A DNA stretch of 64,000 nt from Streptomyces sp. JJ36 (GCF_021696945.1 NZ_JACYHE010000002.1:124001-188000); one strand, 5' to 3'. Shown: positions 8,339-17,689, numbered from the stretch's first letter. Notes: a model not told the origin generated them from the sequence alone. Numbers and translations are program-made.

Positions 8339-10971
8339 GCGGGTGTCCCTTCGAGAGTGCGGACGGGGAGGTCGGGGCCGGCCAGCAGGGTGAGGTCCGG
8401 CTTGATCTGGTCCCGTTCCGGGACGAAGCGCACGGTCGGGTCGGGCGCGTCGGGCGCGTTCACGAAGGAGACGAAGCGCCGCAGCCGCTCCGGGTCGTTC
8501 AGCGTCTCCGCCCACTCGTCCCGGTAGCCCGCGACATGGGCGGCCATCAGCGCCTCCAGTTCGTCGCAGATCCCGAGCGTGTCGTGCACCACCACGTCCC
8601 GTACGTGCTCCAGGCCGCCCTCGATCCGCTCCAGCCAGGTGGAGGTGCGCTCCAGCCGGTCGGCGGTGCGGATGTAGAACATCAGGAAGCGGTCGATCAG
8701 CCGCACCAGCCCGTCGTCCGAGAGGTCCTGCGCCAGCAGGTCGGCGTGGCGCGGGGTGGCGCCGCCGTTGCCGCCGACGTAGAGGTTCCAGCCGGCGGAG
8801 GTGGCGATCACGCCGAAGTCCTTGCCCATGGCCTCCGCGCACTCCCGGGCGCAGCCCGAGACGGCGGACTTGAGTTTGTGCGGCGCCCGCAGGCCCCGGT
8901 AGCGCAGCTCCAGGCCGATCGCCATCCGGACGCTGTCCTGCACCCCGTAGCGGCACCAGGTCTGCCCCACGCAGGACTTCACGGTGCGCAGCGCCTTGCC
9001 GTAGGCGTGCCCGGACTCGAAGCCCGCGTCGACCAGCCGCGCCCAGATCCGGGGGAGCTGGTCCACCCGGGCGCCGAACAGGTCGATCCGCTGGCCGCCG
9101 GTGATCTTGGTGTAGAGCCCGAACTCGCGGGCCACCTCGCCGAGGACGATCAGCTTCTCCGGGGTGATCTCGCCGCCCGGCACCCGCGGGACCACGGAGT
9201 AGGAACCGTTCTTCTGCAGATTCGCCAGGAAGTGGTCGTTGGTGTCCTGCAGCGCCGCCTGCTCGCCGTCCAGCACGTGCCCGTCGGCGCCGATGGAGGG
9301 CGCCAGCGAGGCGATGATCGAGGCGACGGCCGGCTTGCACACCTCGCAGCCCTCCCCGTTGCGGGCCTCCTCCCGGCCGTGCGAGTCCAGCAGCGCCGCG
9401 TAGCTCGTCACCCGCAGGCTGCGGACGATCTCGTACAGCTCGGCCCGGGTGTAGGCGAAGCAGCCGCACAGGCCCTTGTCCACGGTGACGCCGTTCGCCT
9501 CCAGCTCCGCGTCCACGAGCTGCCCGAGAACCTTCACACAGCTTCCGCAGCCGGTGCCCGCCTTGGTGCACTTCTTCACCTCGGGCACGCCGGTGCAGCC
9601 GTGCGCGGTCACCGCCTCCCGCACCGTGCCCTTGCTCACGTTGTGGCAGTTGCAGACGATCGCGTCGTCGGGAAGGGCGGCGGGGCCCAGCGCGGCGGGC
9701 GCGCCCGCTCCGGCCGGCAGCACCAGCGACTCGGGCGGTACGGGCGGCACCGAGCCGGTCAGCGGCCGCAGCATGCCGTACGTCTCCGCGTCCCCCACCA
9801 GCACGCCGCCGAGCAGCGTGCCGTCCGGGCCGACCACCAGCTTCTTGTAGACCCCGGCGCGCGAGTCGGAGTAGACGACGTCCAGCGCGCCCTCGGCCGT
9901 GCCGTGCGGGTCGCCGAAGGAGGCGACGTCGACCCCGAGCAGCTTCAGCTTGGTGGAAGTGTCGGCACCGGTGAACGGGGTGCCCGCGGTGCCCTCCGCG
10001 ATCGCGCCGGCGGCGGTCCCGGCCATCTCGTAGCCGGGGGCCACCAGGCCGTAGACCGTCCCGTCCACGGCCCGGGCGCACTCGCCGATCGCGAACACCC
10101 GCGGGTCGCTCGTCCGGCACGCCTCGTCGACCACCACGCCGCCGCGTTCGCCCACCTCCAGCCCGGCCTCGCGGGCGAGCTGGTCGCGGGGGCGCACCCC
10201 CGCGGAGAAGATCACCAGGTCGGTCCCGATCTCGGAGCCGTCCGAGAGCACCAGGGAGCGCACCGCGCCGGAACCGTCGGCGAGGATCTCCTTGCCCGCC
10301 ACCCCGGTGTGCACGGCGATGTCCATGCTCTCGATCTTCCGGCGCAGCGCGGCGCCGCCCCCGGGGTCCACCTGGATCGCCATCAGCCGGTCGTGGAACT
10401 CCACCACGTGCGTCGCCAGGCCGAGCCCCTGGAGCGCCCCGGCGGCCTCCAGCCCGAGCAGCCCGCCGCCGACCACCACGCCGGTGCGGGCCTTCTTCGC
10501 GTACGCCTCGATGGCCAGCAGGTCCTCGATGGTGCGGTAGACGAAGCAGCCCTCGCTGTCGCTGCCCGGCACCGGCGGCACGAACGGGGACGAGCCGGTG
10601 GCCAGCACCAGCGTGTCGTAGGCGACGGTGCGCCCGGAGCGGGCGGTGACGGTGCGCGCCGCGCGGTCCACGGCGACGGCCGGGTCGCCCAGGTGCAGCT
10701 CGATGCCGTGCTGCTCCAGGAAGCCCTCGTCCACCATGGACAGCTCCTCCGGCGCCGTGCCGGAGAAGTAGGAGGTGAGCTGCACCCGGTCGTAGGCGGG
10801 GCGCGGCTCCTCGCAGAGAACGACCACCCGGGCGCGCTCCGCAACGCCGCGCTCGGCCAGCGCCTCCAGGAAGCGCTGGCCCACCATGCCGTGGCCGACC
10901 AGAACGATCACCGGCGCTCCGGGCGGTGGGCCCGGCGGCGACGCCTGGGGCGGGGACATCTCGGCAGCCAT
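8335..10971 (-). CDS. nirB: NAD(P)H-nitrite reductase large subunit
   Basis: 878 residues. The N-terminal half binds FAD and NAD (IVLVGHGMVGQRF; VVVGGGLLGLEAAGAL). The middle holds a BFD-like [2Fe-2S] module starting CNCHNVSKG with a KKCTKAGTGCGSC pair. The C-terminal half is the siroheme/[4Fe-4S] domain with Cys pairs in SCVGQTWCRYG and SGCARECAEA. It moves electrons from NAD(P)H to siroheme for six-electron nitrite reduction. It lies 2 bp from the upstream flavoprotein gene and overlaps nirD. The siroheme is probably supplied with help from the chelatase at 23.7 kb. Confidence 0.95.
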   Translation of the reverse strand: MAAEMSPPQASPPGPPPGAPVIVLVGHGMVGQRFLEALAERGVAERARVVVLCEEPRPAYDRVQLTSYFSGTAPEELSMVDEGFLEQHGIELHLGDPAVAVDRAARTVTARSGRTVAYDTLVLATGSSPFVPPVPGSDSEGCFVYRTIEDLLAIEAYAKKARTGVVVGGGLLGLEAAGALQGLGLATHVVEFHDRLMAIQVDPGGGAALRRKIESMDIAVHTGVAGKEILADGSGAVRSLVLSDGSEIGTDLVIFSAGVRPRDQLAREAGLEVGERGGVVVDEACRTSDPRVFAIGECARAVDGTVYGLVAPGYEMAGTAAGAIAEGTAGTPFTGADTSTKLKLLGVDVASFGDPHGTAEGALDVVYSDSRAGVYKKLVVGPDGTLLGGVLVGDAETYGMLRPLTGSVPPVPPESLVLPAGAGAPAALGPAALPDDAIVCNCHNVSKGTVREAVTAHGCTGVPEVKKCTKAGTGCGSCVKVLGQLVDAELEANGVTVDKGLCGCFAYTRAELYEIVRSLRVTSYAALLDSHGREEARNGEGCEVCKPAVASIIASLAPSIGADGHVLDGEQAALQDTNDHFLANLQKNGSYSVVPRVPGGEITPEKLIVLGEVAREFGLYTKITGGQRIDLFGARVDQLPRIWARLVDAGFESGHAYGKALRTVKSCVGQTWCRYGVQDSVRMAIGLELRYRGLRAPHKLKSAVSGCARECAEAMGKDFGVIATSAGWNLYVGGNGGATPRHADLLAQDLSDDGLVRLIDRFLMFYIRTADRLERTSTWLERIEGGLEHVRDVVVHDTLGICDELEALMAAHVAGYRDEWAETLNDPERLRRFVSFVNAPDAPDPTVRFVPERDQIKPDLTLLAGPDLPVRTLEGTPA

Positions 10972-10973
10972 GT

Positions 10974-12608
10974 TCAGTGGCCTCCCTCAGGGGTGAGCAG
11001 GTGGAGCAGCGGGTGCGCGGGCGCACCGGGCAGCGGCGCGTCCTCCTCCCAGGTGCGGGCGAGCGTGCCGACGGTGGCGAGGTCGCCCAGGAGGATGCCG
11101 CCGACCAGCCGGTCGCCGCGGACGACGACCTTCCGGTAGACCCGGCGGGTGGCGTCGTGCAGATGGAGGACGTCGTCGTCCGTGCCGGGCTCGGTCTCAC
11201 CGAACGCGGCCAGGTCGAGGGGACCGGGCGCGGCGCCCGGGCCCGGGGCGGTGCCCGGGGCCCCGGCGCCTGCCGCCGTGGCGGCGCCGGTCCCGGGGGC
11301 GCCGCCCGGTGGGACGGGCGGCACCGCGGTGCCTTCGGGGGCCGCGGTGCCTGCGGTGTTCGCGGGGTGTGCGGTGTCCGCGGCACCCGGGGCCGGGGGA
11401 GCGGATGCCGGGGCCCCCGGGCCGGCGGGTGCGGACGCGCCGGAGTCGGGGCCGGGTCCGGTAAGTGCGGACGCGGCAGCTCCGGGCGTTCCGGGAGAGG
11501 CGGCGGCCGGGGCCGCCAGAGTGAGCCGGGTCAGGGCCCGGGTGCCGGTGTAGCGGGGCCGGGCGCCGCCCGGCAGGGTCTGTCCGGTCAGCAGCCGGGC
11601 CAGCACGTCGGCCTGATCCTGCGCGGCGCCGGCCAGCCCGTACAGCACGCCGGCGTGCTCGGCGCAGTCGCCGATCGCGTGGATCCGCGGGTCACCGGTG
11701 CGCAGCTCGTCGTCGACGACGACGCCGCGCGCCACCGCCAGCCCGGCCGCCCGCGCCAGCCCGGTCCGCGGGCGTACCCCGCAGGCCAGTACGACCAGCT
11801 CGCAGTCCAGCCGGTAGCCGTCCGCCAGCTCCACGGCCCGGACGGCGCGGGTCGCCCCGGCCGCCCGGACCGTCGCGGCGCCCCCGGTTCCCCCCGCGGG
11901 GGCGCCGTCCGCCGGCCGGGTGCGCAGGCCCCGTACCCGGCAGCCGGTGTGCACCTCCACGCCCAGCGACTCCAGGTGCCGGCGCAGCAGCCCGGACGCC
12001 TCCGCGTCCAGGTGCCGCTCCATGAGGTGCTCGCCCTGCTGGGCGAGGACCACCTGGGCGCCCCGGGCCGCCAGCGCCCGCGCCGCGGACACGCCGAGCA
12101 GCCCGCCGCCGATCACCACGGCGCGGGTGCCCGTACGCACCGCCGCGGCCAGCGACAGGCAGTCGTCCAGGGTGCGGAAGGCGGAGACGCCCTCCGGCAG
12201 CTCGCGGCCGCCGGGTGCCGCGCCGTCCGCCGGAGCGCCGGCGGGGGCGTCCGCCGGGAACAGCCCGCGGAGCGGCGGCAGCACCGGGTTCGAGCCGGTC
12301 GCCAGGACCAGCGCGTCGTACGGCAGTGCGGCGCCGTCGTCGCAGAGCACCCGGCGCTCGGCGCGGTCGATCCGCACCGCCCGCACCCCGCGCAGCCGGC
12401 GGCCCGCGACCCCCTCCGGGAGCGCGGCGACCTCCGGGGCGTACCGCCCGGCCAGGACCTCGGCGAGCAGCACCCGGTTGTAGGCCGGGTGCGGCTCCTC
12501 ACCCACGACGGTGAGGTCCACGCGGTCGCCGGCGGTGCCGAGCTGCTGCGCGAGCCGGGCACCGGCCATGCCGCCGCCGATCACCACCACACGCTTCTTC
12601 GAGGTCAT
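10974..12608 (-). CDS. NirB-like FAD-dependent oxidoreductase
   Basis: 544 residues, resembling only the N-terminal reductase half of NirB. It has a FAD motif VVVIGGGMAGARLA, a central ALVLATGSNPVLP, a second dinucleotide motif AVVIGGGLLGVSAARAL, and a C-terminal GDLATVGTLARTWEED region, but no iron-sulfur or siroheme part. A ~120-residue Ala/Pro/Gly-rich insert (about 350-465) is unusual. As first gene of the nir operon it likely helps electron supply for nitrite or nitrate reduction. No ribosome site is visible; a CACGCT element 6 nt before the ATG suggests a leaderless message. Confidence 0.85.
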   Translation of the reverse strand: MTSKKRVVVIGGGMAGARLAQQLGTAGDRVDLTVVGEEPHPAYNRVLLAEVLAGRYAPEVAALPEGVAGRRLRGVRAVRIDRAERRVLCDDGAALPYDALVLATGSNPVLPPLRGLFPADAPAGAPADGAAPGGRELPEGVSAFRTLDDCLSLAAAVRTGTRAVVIGGGLLGVSAARALAARGAQVVLAQQGEHLMERHLDAEASGLLRRHLESLGVEVHTGCRVRGLRTRPADGAPAGGTGGAATVRAAGATRAVRAVELADGYRLDCELVVLACGVRPRTGLARAAGLAVARGVVVDDELRTGDPRIHAIGDCAEHAGVLYGLAGAAQDQADVLARLLTGQTLPGGARPRYTGTRALTRLTLAAPAAASPGTPGAAASALTGPGPDSGASAPAGPGAPASAPPAPGAADTAHPANTAGTAAPEGTAVPPVPPGGAPGTGAATAAGAGAPGTAPGPGAAPGPLDLAAFGETEPGTDDDVLHLHDATRRVYRKVVVRGDRLVGGILLGDLATVGTLARTWEEDAPLPGAPAHPLLHLLTPEGGH

Positions 12609-12652
12609 GCAGGAAGCGTGCGCGGCGGCTGTTACCCGGCGGGATCCCCGCT

Positions 12653-12668
12653 GTTTCCCGGGGGCAAC
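12653..12668 (-). promoter_or_regulatory. GlnR-like box upstream of the nir operon
   Basis: On the minus strand it reads GTTGC, six bases, GAAAC, matching the GlnR half-sites gTnAC-n6-GaAAc. It is centred ~52 bp upstream of the nir-operon start codon. GlnR control of nirB is established in Streptomyces; the site itself is my inference. Confidence 0.5.
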
Positions 12669-12675
12669 GCTGCCC

Positions 12676-14022
12676 TCAGCCGGTGGCGCCCTCCGCTGTG
12701 AGCCCCGGCCGCACGGGGAGCGTGTGCGTGCTGTTGCCGACGAAGCTGCGGTGCCGGGGCAGCTCGCCCTCCGGGCGGGCGAGGACCAGCCCGGGGAAGC
12801 GGGTGAAGAGCCGGCGCAGCGCGGTGGTGGCCTCCAGCCGGGCCAGCGGAGCGCCCAGGCAGTAGTGCGGGCCGTGGCCGAGCGACAGGTGGCGCTCGCC
12901 GCCGCTGCGGGTCACGTCGAACCGGTCGGCGTCCGGGCCGTGCGCCTCCGGGTCCCGGCCGGCCGCGGAGTAGCCGGCCAGCACCGGCGTGCCCTGCGGG
13001 ATCACGGTGCCGTCGATCTCCAGGTCCCGGGTCGGGTAGCGGAACGGGAAGAAGCTGACCGGGCTGTCGTACCGCAGCGTCTCCTCGACCACGCTCTCCC
13101 AGCTCGCCGAGCCCGCCAGCACCAGGTCGAGCTGGTCCCGGTGGGCGCAGAGGGCGCGCACGGCGTTGCTGACCAGGTTCAGGGTGGTCTCGTGCCCGGC
13201 GACGACCATCAGCAGCAGCGTGCCGATCAGCTCCTCCTCGCTGAGCCGGTCGCCGTCCTCCTCGCGGGCCGCGAGCAGCGCGCTGGTCAGGTCGTCGCCG
13301 GGGGCGGCACGGCGGGCCGCCGCCACCTGGGCGAGGATGGCGAGCATCTCCTGGTTCGCGGCGACCATCTCGGCCGGCGGGAGGTCGGTGCTGACGATCC
13401 GGTTGGAGAGCACGTGCAGCCGGTGCGTCAGCTCGGCGTCCACGCCCAGCAGTTCGCAGATCACGCTCATCGGCAGCGGGAAGGCGAAGTGCCGGCGCAG
13501 GTCGGCCACCCCGTCGGGGTCGGCGGCCGCGGCCGCCGCCAGGTCGTCCAGCAGCCGCTCGGTCAGCTCCTCGACGCGCGGGCGGAGCGCCTCCACGCGG
13601 CGCGCGGTGAAGGCACGGCTGACCAGCGAGCGCAGCCGCCGGTGGTCCGGGCCGTCCGCGGTGGTCATGCCGCGCACCGTGGCGAAGGTGCGCAGCGGCC
13701 AGCCCTCGGGGATCTCGCCCCGTTCCAGCGCGGCGAAGTGGCAGGCGTTCTTGCCCACGTCCGGGTGGTTCAGGAAGTCCCGCAGCTCCGCGTGGCGGAC
13801 GACGGCGAAGCCGGACACCTCGCCGGGCAGCACCACCGGCACGGCGGCGCCGCGCTCCCGCAGCCGCGCGTTGTCCGGGTGCGGGTCGCCCCCGGAGGCG
13901 TCCATCCGGTGCGGCTCCCGGGCGGCGGCTGCACCGTCCGGCCGCGCGGCGTCGGCCTCCCCCGGCCGCCCGGCGTCCGACGGGGAGTTCTGCTGCGGCC
14001 GGTCCTGCGATGCGGTGCTCAA
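12676..14022 (-). CDS. cytochrome P450, CYP154-like (conservon partner)
   Basis: 448 residues. Three diagnostic P450 motifs are intact: I-helix VVAGHETTLN, K-helix EETLRY (ExxR), and heme loop LGHGPHYCLGAPLARLE with the axial Cys. The chosen TTG at 14022 overlaps the stop of the previous P450 gene (TTGA) and has AGGAGG 8 nt upstream; the N-terminal ~45 residues are low complexity. It is the last gene of the conservon operon, where CYP154 and CYP157 members usually occur as a pair. Electron partners and substrate unknown. Confidence 0.88.
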   Translation of the reverse strand: MSTASQDRPQQNSPSDAGRPGEADAARPDGAAAAREPHRMDASGGDPHPDNARLRERGAAVPVVLPGEVSGFAVVRHAELRDFLNHPDVGKNACHFAALERGEIPEGWPLRTFATVRGMTTADGPDHRRLRSLVSRAFTARRVEALRPRVEELTERLLDDLAAAAAADPDGVADLRRHFAFPLPMSVICELLGVDAELTHRLHVLSNRIVSTDLPPAEMVAANQEMLAILAQVAAARRAAPGDDLTSALLAAREEDGDRLSEEELIGTLLLMVVAGHETTLNLVSNAVRALCAHRDQLDLVLAGSASWESVVEETLRYDSPVSFFPFRYPTRDLEIDGTVIPQGTPVLAGYSAAGRDPEAHGPDADRFDVTRSGGERHLSLGHGPHYCLGAPLARLEATTALRRLFTRFPGLVLARPEGELPRHRSFVGNSTHTLPVRPGLTAEGATG

Positions 14023-15269
14023 CTGTGGCCTCCTGCGGGCGCTGCGGTGAGATGCGGGGCGGTGAACCGTACGGGCAGTGCCGCCAGCCCCCGGGTCCAC
14101 GGCGAGCTGGCCCACACCAGCTCGTCCTCCGGGACGGCGAGCGTGAGGCCGGGCAGCCGGTGCCGCACGGTCTCCACGGCCGTACGGGCGATCAGCCGGG
14201 CCGGGTCCTGGGCGGGGCAGGTGTGCGGACCGAAGCCGAAGGCGGCGTGGGCCCGGTTGCCCGGCACGGGGCGGCCGTCGGGCGGCAGCACCTCCGGGTC
14301 CTGGTTGGCGGCGGCCAGCCCGAGGATGAGCATGTCCCCGGCCCGGACCGGCTGGCCGCCGAAGCTGAGGTCCCGGGTGGCGTACCGGGCGGGGAAGTTC
14401 TGGGTGGGCGGGAAGCGCCACAGCGCCAGATCCAGGGCGGCGTCCACGGTGAGCAGGCCGCCGGTCACCGAGGTGCGCAGACCGGGATCGGTGAGCAGCA
14501 GCCGCAGCGCCGTGGTGATCCAGTTCCGCGTCGTCTGGTTGCCCGCGACGATCATCACGACGAGGTTGTGCAGCACCTCCTCGTCGGTGAGGCCCGCGGG
14601 GTGGGCCAGCAGCCGGGAGGTGACGTCGTCCTCCGGCGCCCGGCGCTTCTCCTGCACCAGATCCCTCAGCAACCCGGCCATCCGGCGGGCGGCGTTGGGG
14701 GAGTCGGCGTTGGCGGCCGCGGTGCCCGTGACCGCCTCCACGAGCTGCTGCACGGTGCGCTCCTCGGTCACGCCGAGAAGCTGCATGAGGATCTGCACCG
14801 GCAGCTTGTTCGCGTAGTGCGGCACCAGGTCCGCCTCGTGCCGCCCCGCGAACGAGGCGATCAGATCCTCGGCCGCCCGGCGCACCCGGCGGCGCAGCTC
14901 GTGCCCGTCGATCCCGGCCAGCGCGTCCGCGACGGCCGCCCGCATCCGGCGGTGCTGCCGCCCGTCGGCGAAGAGCAGCGCCGGCCGCCACCCCACGAAG
15001 CTCAGCACCGGGGTGTCCGCCGGCACCCTGCCCTCCCGCAACAGGTTCCACAGCCGCGGATCGTGCGAGAAGTCCCGCTCCTCCCGGCACAGCCGCAGCA
15101 ACTCCCGGTACCCCAGGACCAGCCAGGCGTGCAGGCCCGGCGCGAGCGCCACGGGCGCCACCGGGCCGTGCGTCTGCCGCAGCCGCTCGTACAGCGCGGG
15201 CAGCGCGTCGCCGTGCAGCTCCGGGCCGTACAGCGGGGTGGGGGTGCGGTCGTCGGGCGGAGCGGTCAC
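14019..15269 (-). CDS. cytochrome P450, CYP157-like, lacking the ExxR glutamate
   Basis: 416 residues from a GTG overlapping the stop of the GTPase gene (GTGA). The I-helix reads VAGNQTTRNW. In the K-helix the usual ExxR is replaced by ALWR within LDLALWRF, and the heme loop is FGFGPHTCPAQ, where Leu-Gly after the Cys is replaced by Pro-Ala. Loss of the ExxR Glu is a known trait of the Streptomyces CYP157 family, which lies next to CYP154 in conservons, matching this arrangement. Whether it is a catalyst or a regulatory haem protein is open. Confidence 0.85.
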   Translation of the reverse strand: MTAPPDDRTPTPLYGPELHGDALPALYERLRQTHGPVAPVALAPGLHAWLVLGYRELLRLCREERDFSHDPRLWNLLREGRVPADTPVLSFVGWRPALLFADGRQHRRMRAAVADALAGIDGHELRRRVRRAAEDLIASFAGRHEADLVPHYANKLPVQILMQLLGVTEERTVQQLVEAVTGTAAANADSPNAARRMAGLLRDLVQEKRRAPEDDVTSRLLAHPAGLTDEEVLHNLVVMIVAGNQTTRNWITTALRLLLTDPGLRTSVTGGLLTVDAALDLALWRFPPTQNFPARYATRDLSFGGQPVRAGDMLILGLAAANQDPEVLPPDGRPVPGNRAHAAFGFGPHTCPAQDPARLIARTAVETVRHRLPGLTLAVPEDELVWASSPWTRGLAALPVRFTAPHLTAAPAGGHS

Positions 15270-16225
15270 GAGCTCTCCCTGATGGCGAGTAGATGGCTGA
15301 CGAGGGCGATGAGCGCCCGTACGGAGGAGGAGCGGTCGCGGGCGTCGCAGTTGACCACCGGGGTGTGCGGCAGGATGTCCAGCGCCGTGCGCAGTTCCTC
15401 GGCCTCCGGGCGCGGGCTGCCGGGGAAGTCGTTCACCGCGATGGAGAAGGGCACGTCGAGGTCCTCGAGTTGTCCGATGGTCGCGAACGACGCCTCCAGG
15501 TCCCGGGTGTCCACCAGGGCGAGCGCGCCCAGCGCACCACGGGCCAGCTCCTGCCAGACCGGCAGGAACCGCGGCTGCCCCGGGGTGCCGAAGAGATACA
15601 GCACCAGCTCACCGTCCAGGGTGAGGCGCCCGAAGTCCAGAGCCACGGTGGTGGTCGTCTTGGTCGGCGTGCCCGCGGTGTCCACGCCGGCGCCGAGTTC
15701 GCTCATCACGGCGTCCGTGGAGAGCGGCTCGATCTCCGAGACGGAGCCGATGAGCGTGGTCTTGCCCACCCCCAGCGGCCCCACCACGAGGATCTTCGCC
15801 GAGCCCGCGACGCTCGGCCGTACGTAGGTGGCGCCCCCGCGACCCCCGTCCACCGGCCGGGAATCGGCCGCCGGCCCCGGACCGGGGACCGCGCCCGGCA
15901 GCACGTCCAGCCGGCCCGCCCGCTCGTCCGGGCGCAGCGGGGTCCGCGCGTCCAGCAGCCCCCACTCCAGCAGGTCGTGCAGGAGCACCTGGAGCACCGT
16001 CGGCGGCTGCCCCAGATGCGCGGCCACCTCCGCCACCGACAGCAGCCCGCGGCAGCAGTCCAGGATGCGCCGGTACTCCGGCTGGAGCGTCGGCGGCGCC
16101 GGGATGCCCGAGGCCACCACGAGCGCCTCCCAGGGCAGCGGCTCCCGCGCGGCTCCCGCCCGGCCGCCGGTGATGACGTACGGCCGTACGGCGGAGGCGG
16201 GAAGCTCCTCCTGCGGCTCGGTCAT
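15266..16225 (-). CDS. fused CvnC-CvnD: DUF742 domain plus small GTP-binding domain
   Basis: 319 residues. Positions ~10-100 are DUF742 (VRPYVITGGRAG; winged-helix-like SVAEVAAHLGQPPTVLQVLLHDLLEWGLL). After a linker, ~112-319 is a GTPase with P-loop GPLGVGKTTLIGSV, switch region TPTKTTTTVALDFG, and LYLFGTPGQPRF. Conservons usually encode these as two proteins, CvnC and CvnD; here they form one. It starts within the stop of the sensor gene (ATGA). Such modules act like membrane-tethered G-protein signalling complexes that control development and antibiotic production. Confidence 0.85.
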   Translation of the reverse strand: MTEPQEELPASAVRPYVITGGRAGAAREPLPWEALVVASGIPAPPTLQPEYRRILDCCRGLLSVAEVAAHLGQPPTVLQVLLHDLLEWGLLDARTPLRPDERAGRLDVLPGAVPGPGPAADSRPVDGGRGGATYVRPSVAGSAKILVVGPLGVGKTTLIGSVSEIEPLSTDAVMSELGAGVDTAGTPTKTTTTVALDFGRLTLDGELVLYLFGTPGQPRFLPVWQELARGALGALALVDTRDLEASFATIGQLEDLDVPFSIAVNDFPGSPRPEAEELRTALDILPHTPVVNCDARDRSSSVRALIALVSHLLAIRESS

Positions 16226-17352
16226 GAGGAGGGGGTCACCGGCCGTCCGGCCGACGGGCCGCCGGGCCCGCCCGCCGGGTCCGGGCCCCCGTGCGGTCCG
16301 CCCGCGCCGCCGCCGGCGCCCCCGGCCTGCGCGGCGGCCGGACCGGGCGGCACGGGCTCCGCGAGCAGCCCGTGCGGCACGGACACCACCACGCGCATGC
16401 CGCCGAACGCCGAGGTCCCGGTCAGCTCCACCCCGAACCCCAGTTCCCGGGCCCAGCGGCCCGCACAGGCCAGCCCCAGCCGCGGCACCGCACCCAGCTC
16501 CGCCAGGTCGAGCTCGTGGCGGAGACGCGCCGTGGCCTGCTGCAGGACGTCGGGCGCCATCCCGGGGCCGGCGTCCTCGATCTCGATCACCGCGCCCTCC
16601 AGCGTCTCCCGCACCGAGACCAGCACCTGGGCGCGCGGCGGGGAGAACACCGTGGCGTTCTCCAGGAGTTCCGCGATCGTGTGCATCAGCCCCTCGACCG
16701 CCGTCGGGACCGCGAACCGGGTCTGCCCGCCGTGCACCTCCACCCGCCCGAACTCCACGATCCGGGACTGCGCCCCGCGCACGCAGTCGAAGAGCGACAC
16801 CGGCCGGGTCTCCCGGCGCGCGGGCCAGTGGCCGCACATCACCAGCAGCGTCTGCGCCTTGCGGGTGAGCTGGGCGGCGGCATGGTCGGCGCGCATCACC
16901 TCCGCCATCAGGCGCGGGTCGTCGATGAGCTGCTCCACCCGGTCCAGCACCTGCTGCTGCGTCGTGGCCATCGCGTGCATGCCGCTCGCCACCCCCTCGA
17001 AAGCCGCCTGCACGGAGTCCCGCAGCCGGCGCTCCTGGCGTACGACGGTCTCGGTGACCGCGGGCAGCCGCACCGTCGACAGGTGCTCCAGCTCGGCGCT
17101 GCGGGCCGCGGTCTCGCGGTGCGCCCGCGCCGCGTCGGCGCGGGCCGCGGCGAGCTGCCGCCGCAGGCGCAGCACCCAGAGCAGCAGGAGCACCAGCGCG
17201 GCCGCGGCGGCGCCGCCTGCGGCGGCGCACACCGCGCCCACCTCCGGGTCCAGCAGGACGTCCGCAGCCACGCCGCAGCCGAGGGCGGACACCGTGGCGA
17301 TCGGCCACCAGAACCGCGGACTCCTCGCTTGCCGACTCACCACGCCAGACAA
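16222..17352 (-). CDS. conservon sensor ATPase (CvnA-like)
   Basis: 376 residues. Two hydrophobic segments lie near the N-terminus (about 14-32, 40-62), then a helical stretch, then a GHKL ATPase core with N-box ELLENATVFSPP and G1 motif IEIEDAGPGM. A Pro/Gly-rich tail ends it. No clear HisKA box is seen, as expected for CvnA proteins. The start is a TTG at 17352; a GTG three codons in is an alternative. It heads a four-gene chain, every junction overlapping by 4 bp. A CvnB (roadblock/LC7) gene, normally second, is missing. Confidence 0.82.
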   Translation of the reverse strand: MSGVVSRQARSPRFWWPIATVSALGCGVAADVLLDPEVGAVCAAAGGAAAAALVLLLLWVLRLRRQLAAARADAARAHRETAARSAELEHLSTVRLPAVTETVVRQERRLRDSVQAAFEGVASGMHAMATTQQQVLDRVEQLIDDPRLMAEVMRADHAAAQLTRKAQTLLVMCGHWPARRETRPVSLFDCVRGAQSRIVEFGRVEVHGGQTRFAVPTAVEGLMHTIAELLENATVFSPPRAQVLVSVRETLEGAVIEIEDAGPGMAPDVLQQATARLRHELDLAELGAVPRLGLACAGRWARELGFGVELTGTSAFGGMRVVVSVPHGLLAEPVPPGPAAAQAGGAGGGAGGPHGGPDPAGGPGGPSAGRPVTPSS

Positions 17353-17689
17353 CGCCCTCTCGGTAGGAAGCGTTCAAGTGCTCGGGTCCGTTCGGGAACG
17401 CTTCGATACTACTGATCAAGTGCTCTTTCCATGGTCGAGAGTTGAGAACTCCTGCACGGTTCCGGGCCGGGCGGGGATTCCGCTTCCCGCCGGGACGGTG
17501 TGGCGGGAGCGCGGCCGAGACGCGGGGGAGACGCCGGGGGAGACGTCGCGGGAGGGGCGGGACGGGCTGCCCGGGGCCGGCGTACGGTGCACGGCGCCGG
17601 CGTGCGGCGCCGCCCGGCGCGGCCCGCCCTGCGCGCCCCTGCGCACCCCTGTGCGCCGGTGCGCACCGCGTTGCACCGCGGGCACGGCG
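17353..17689. other. gene-free stretch upstream of the conservon
   Basis: 337 bp between the conservon start and the end of the hydrolase gene. It should carry the conservon promoter (AT-richer at 17400-17450) and the hydrolase 3' end. Short GC repeats around 17575-17670 are unremarkable; no gene seen. Confidence 0.5.

Noticed and set aside
8197..11139. Rightward open frame of 980 codons across nirB and nirD
   Set aside because: It is antisense to the clear nirBD reading frames and matches no domain pattern.
12676..15090. Apparent 804-codon P450 fusion
   Set aside because: The first ~350 codons are an out-of-frame reading of the other P450 gene. The coupled TTG at 14022 with AGGAGG gives a normal-size P450.
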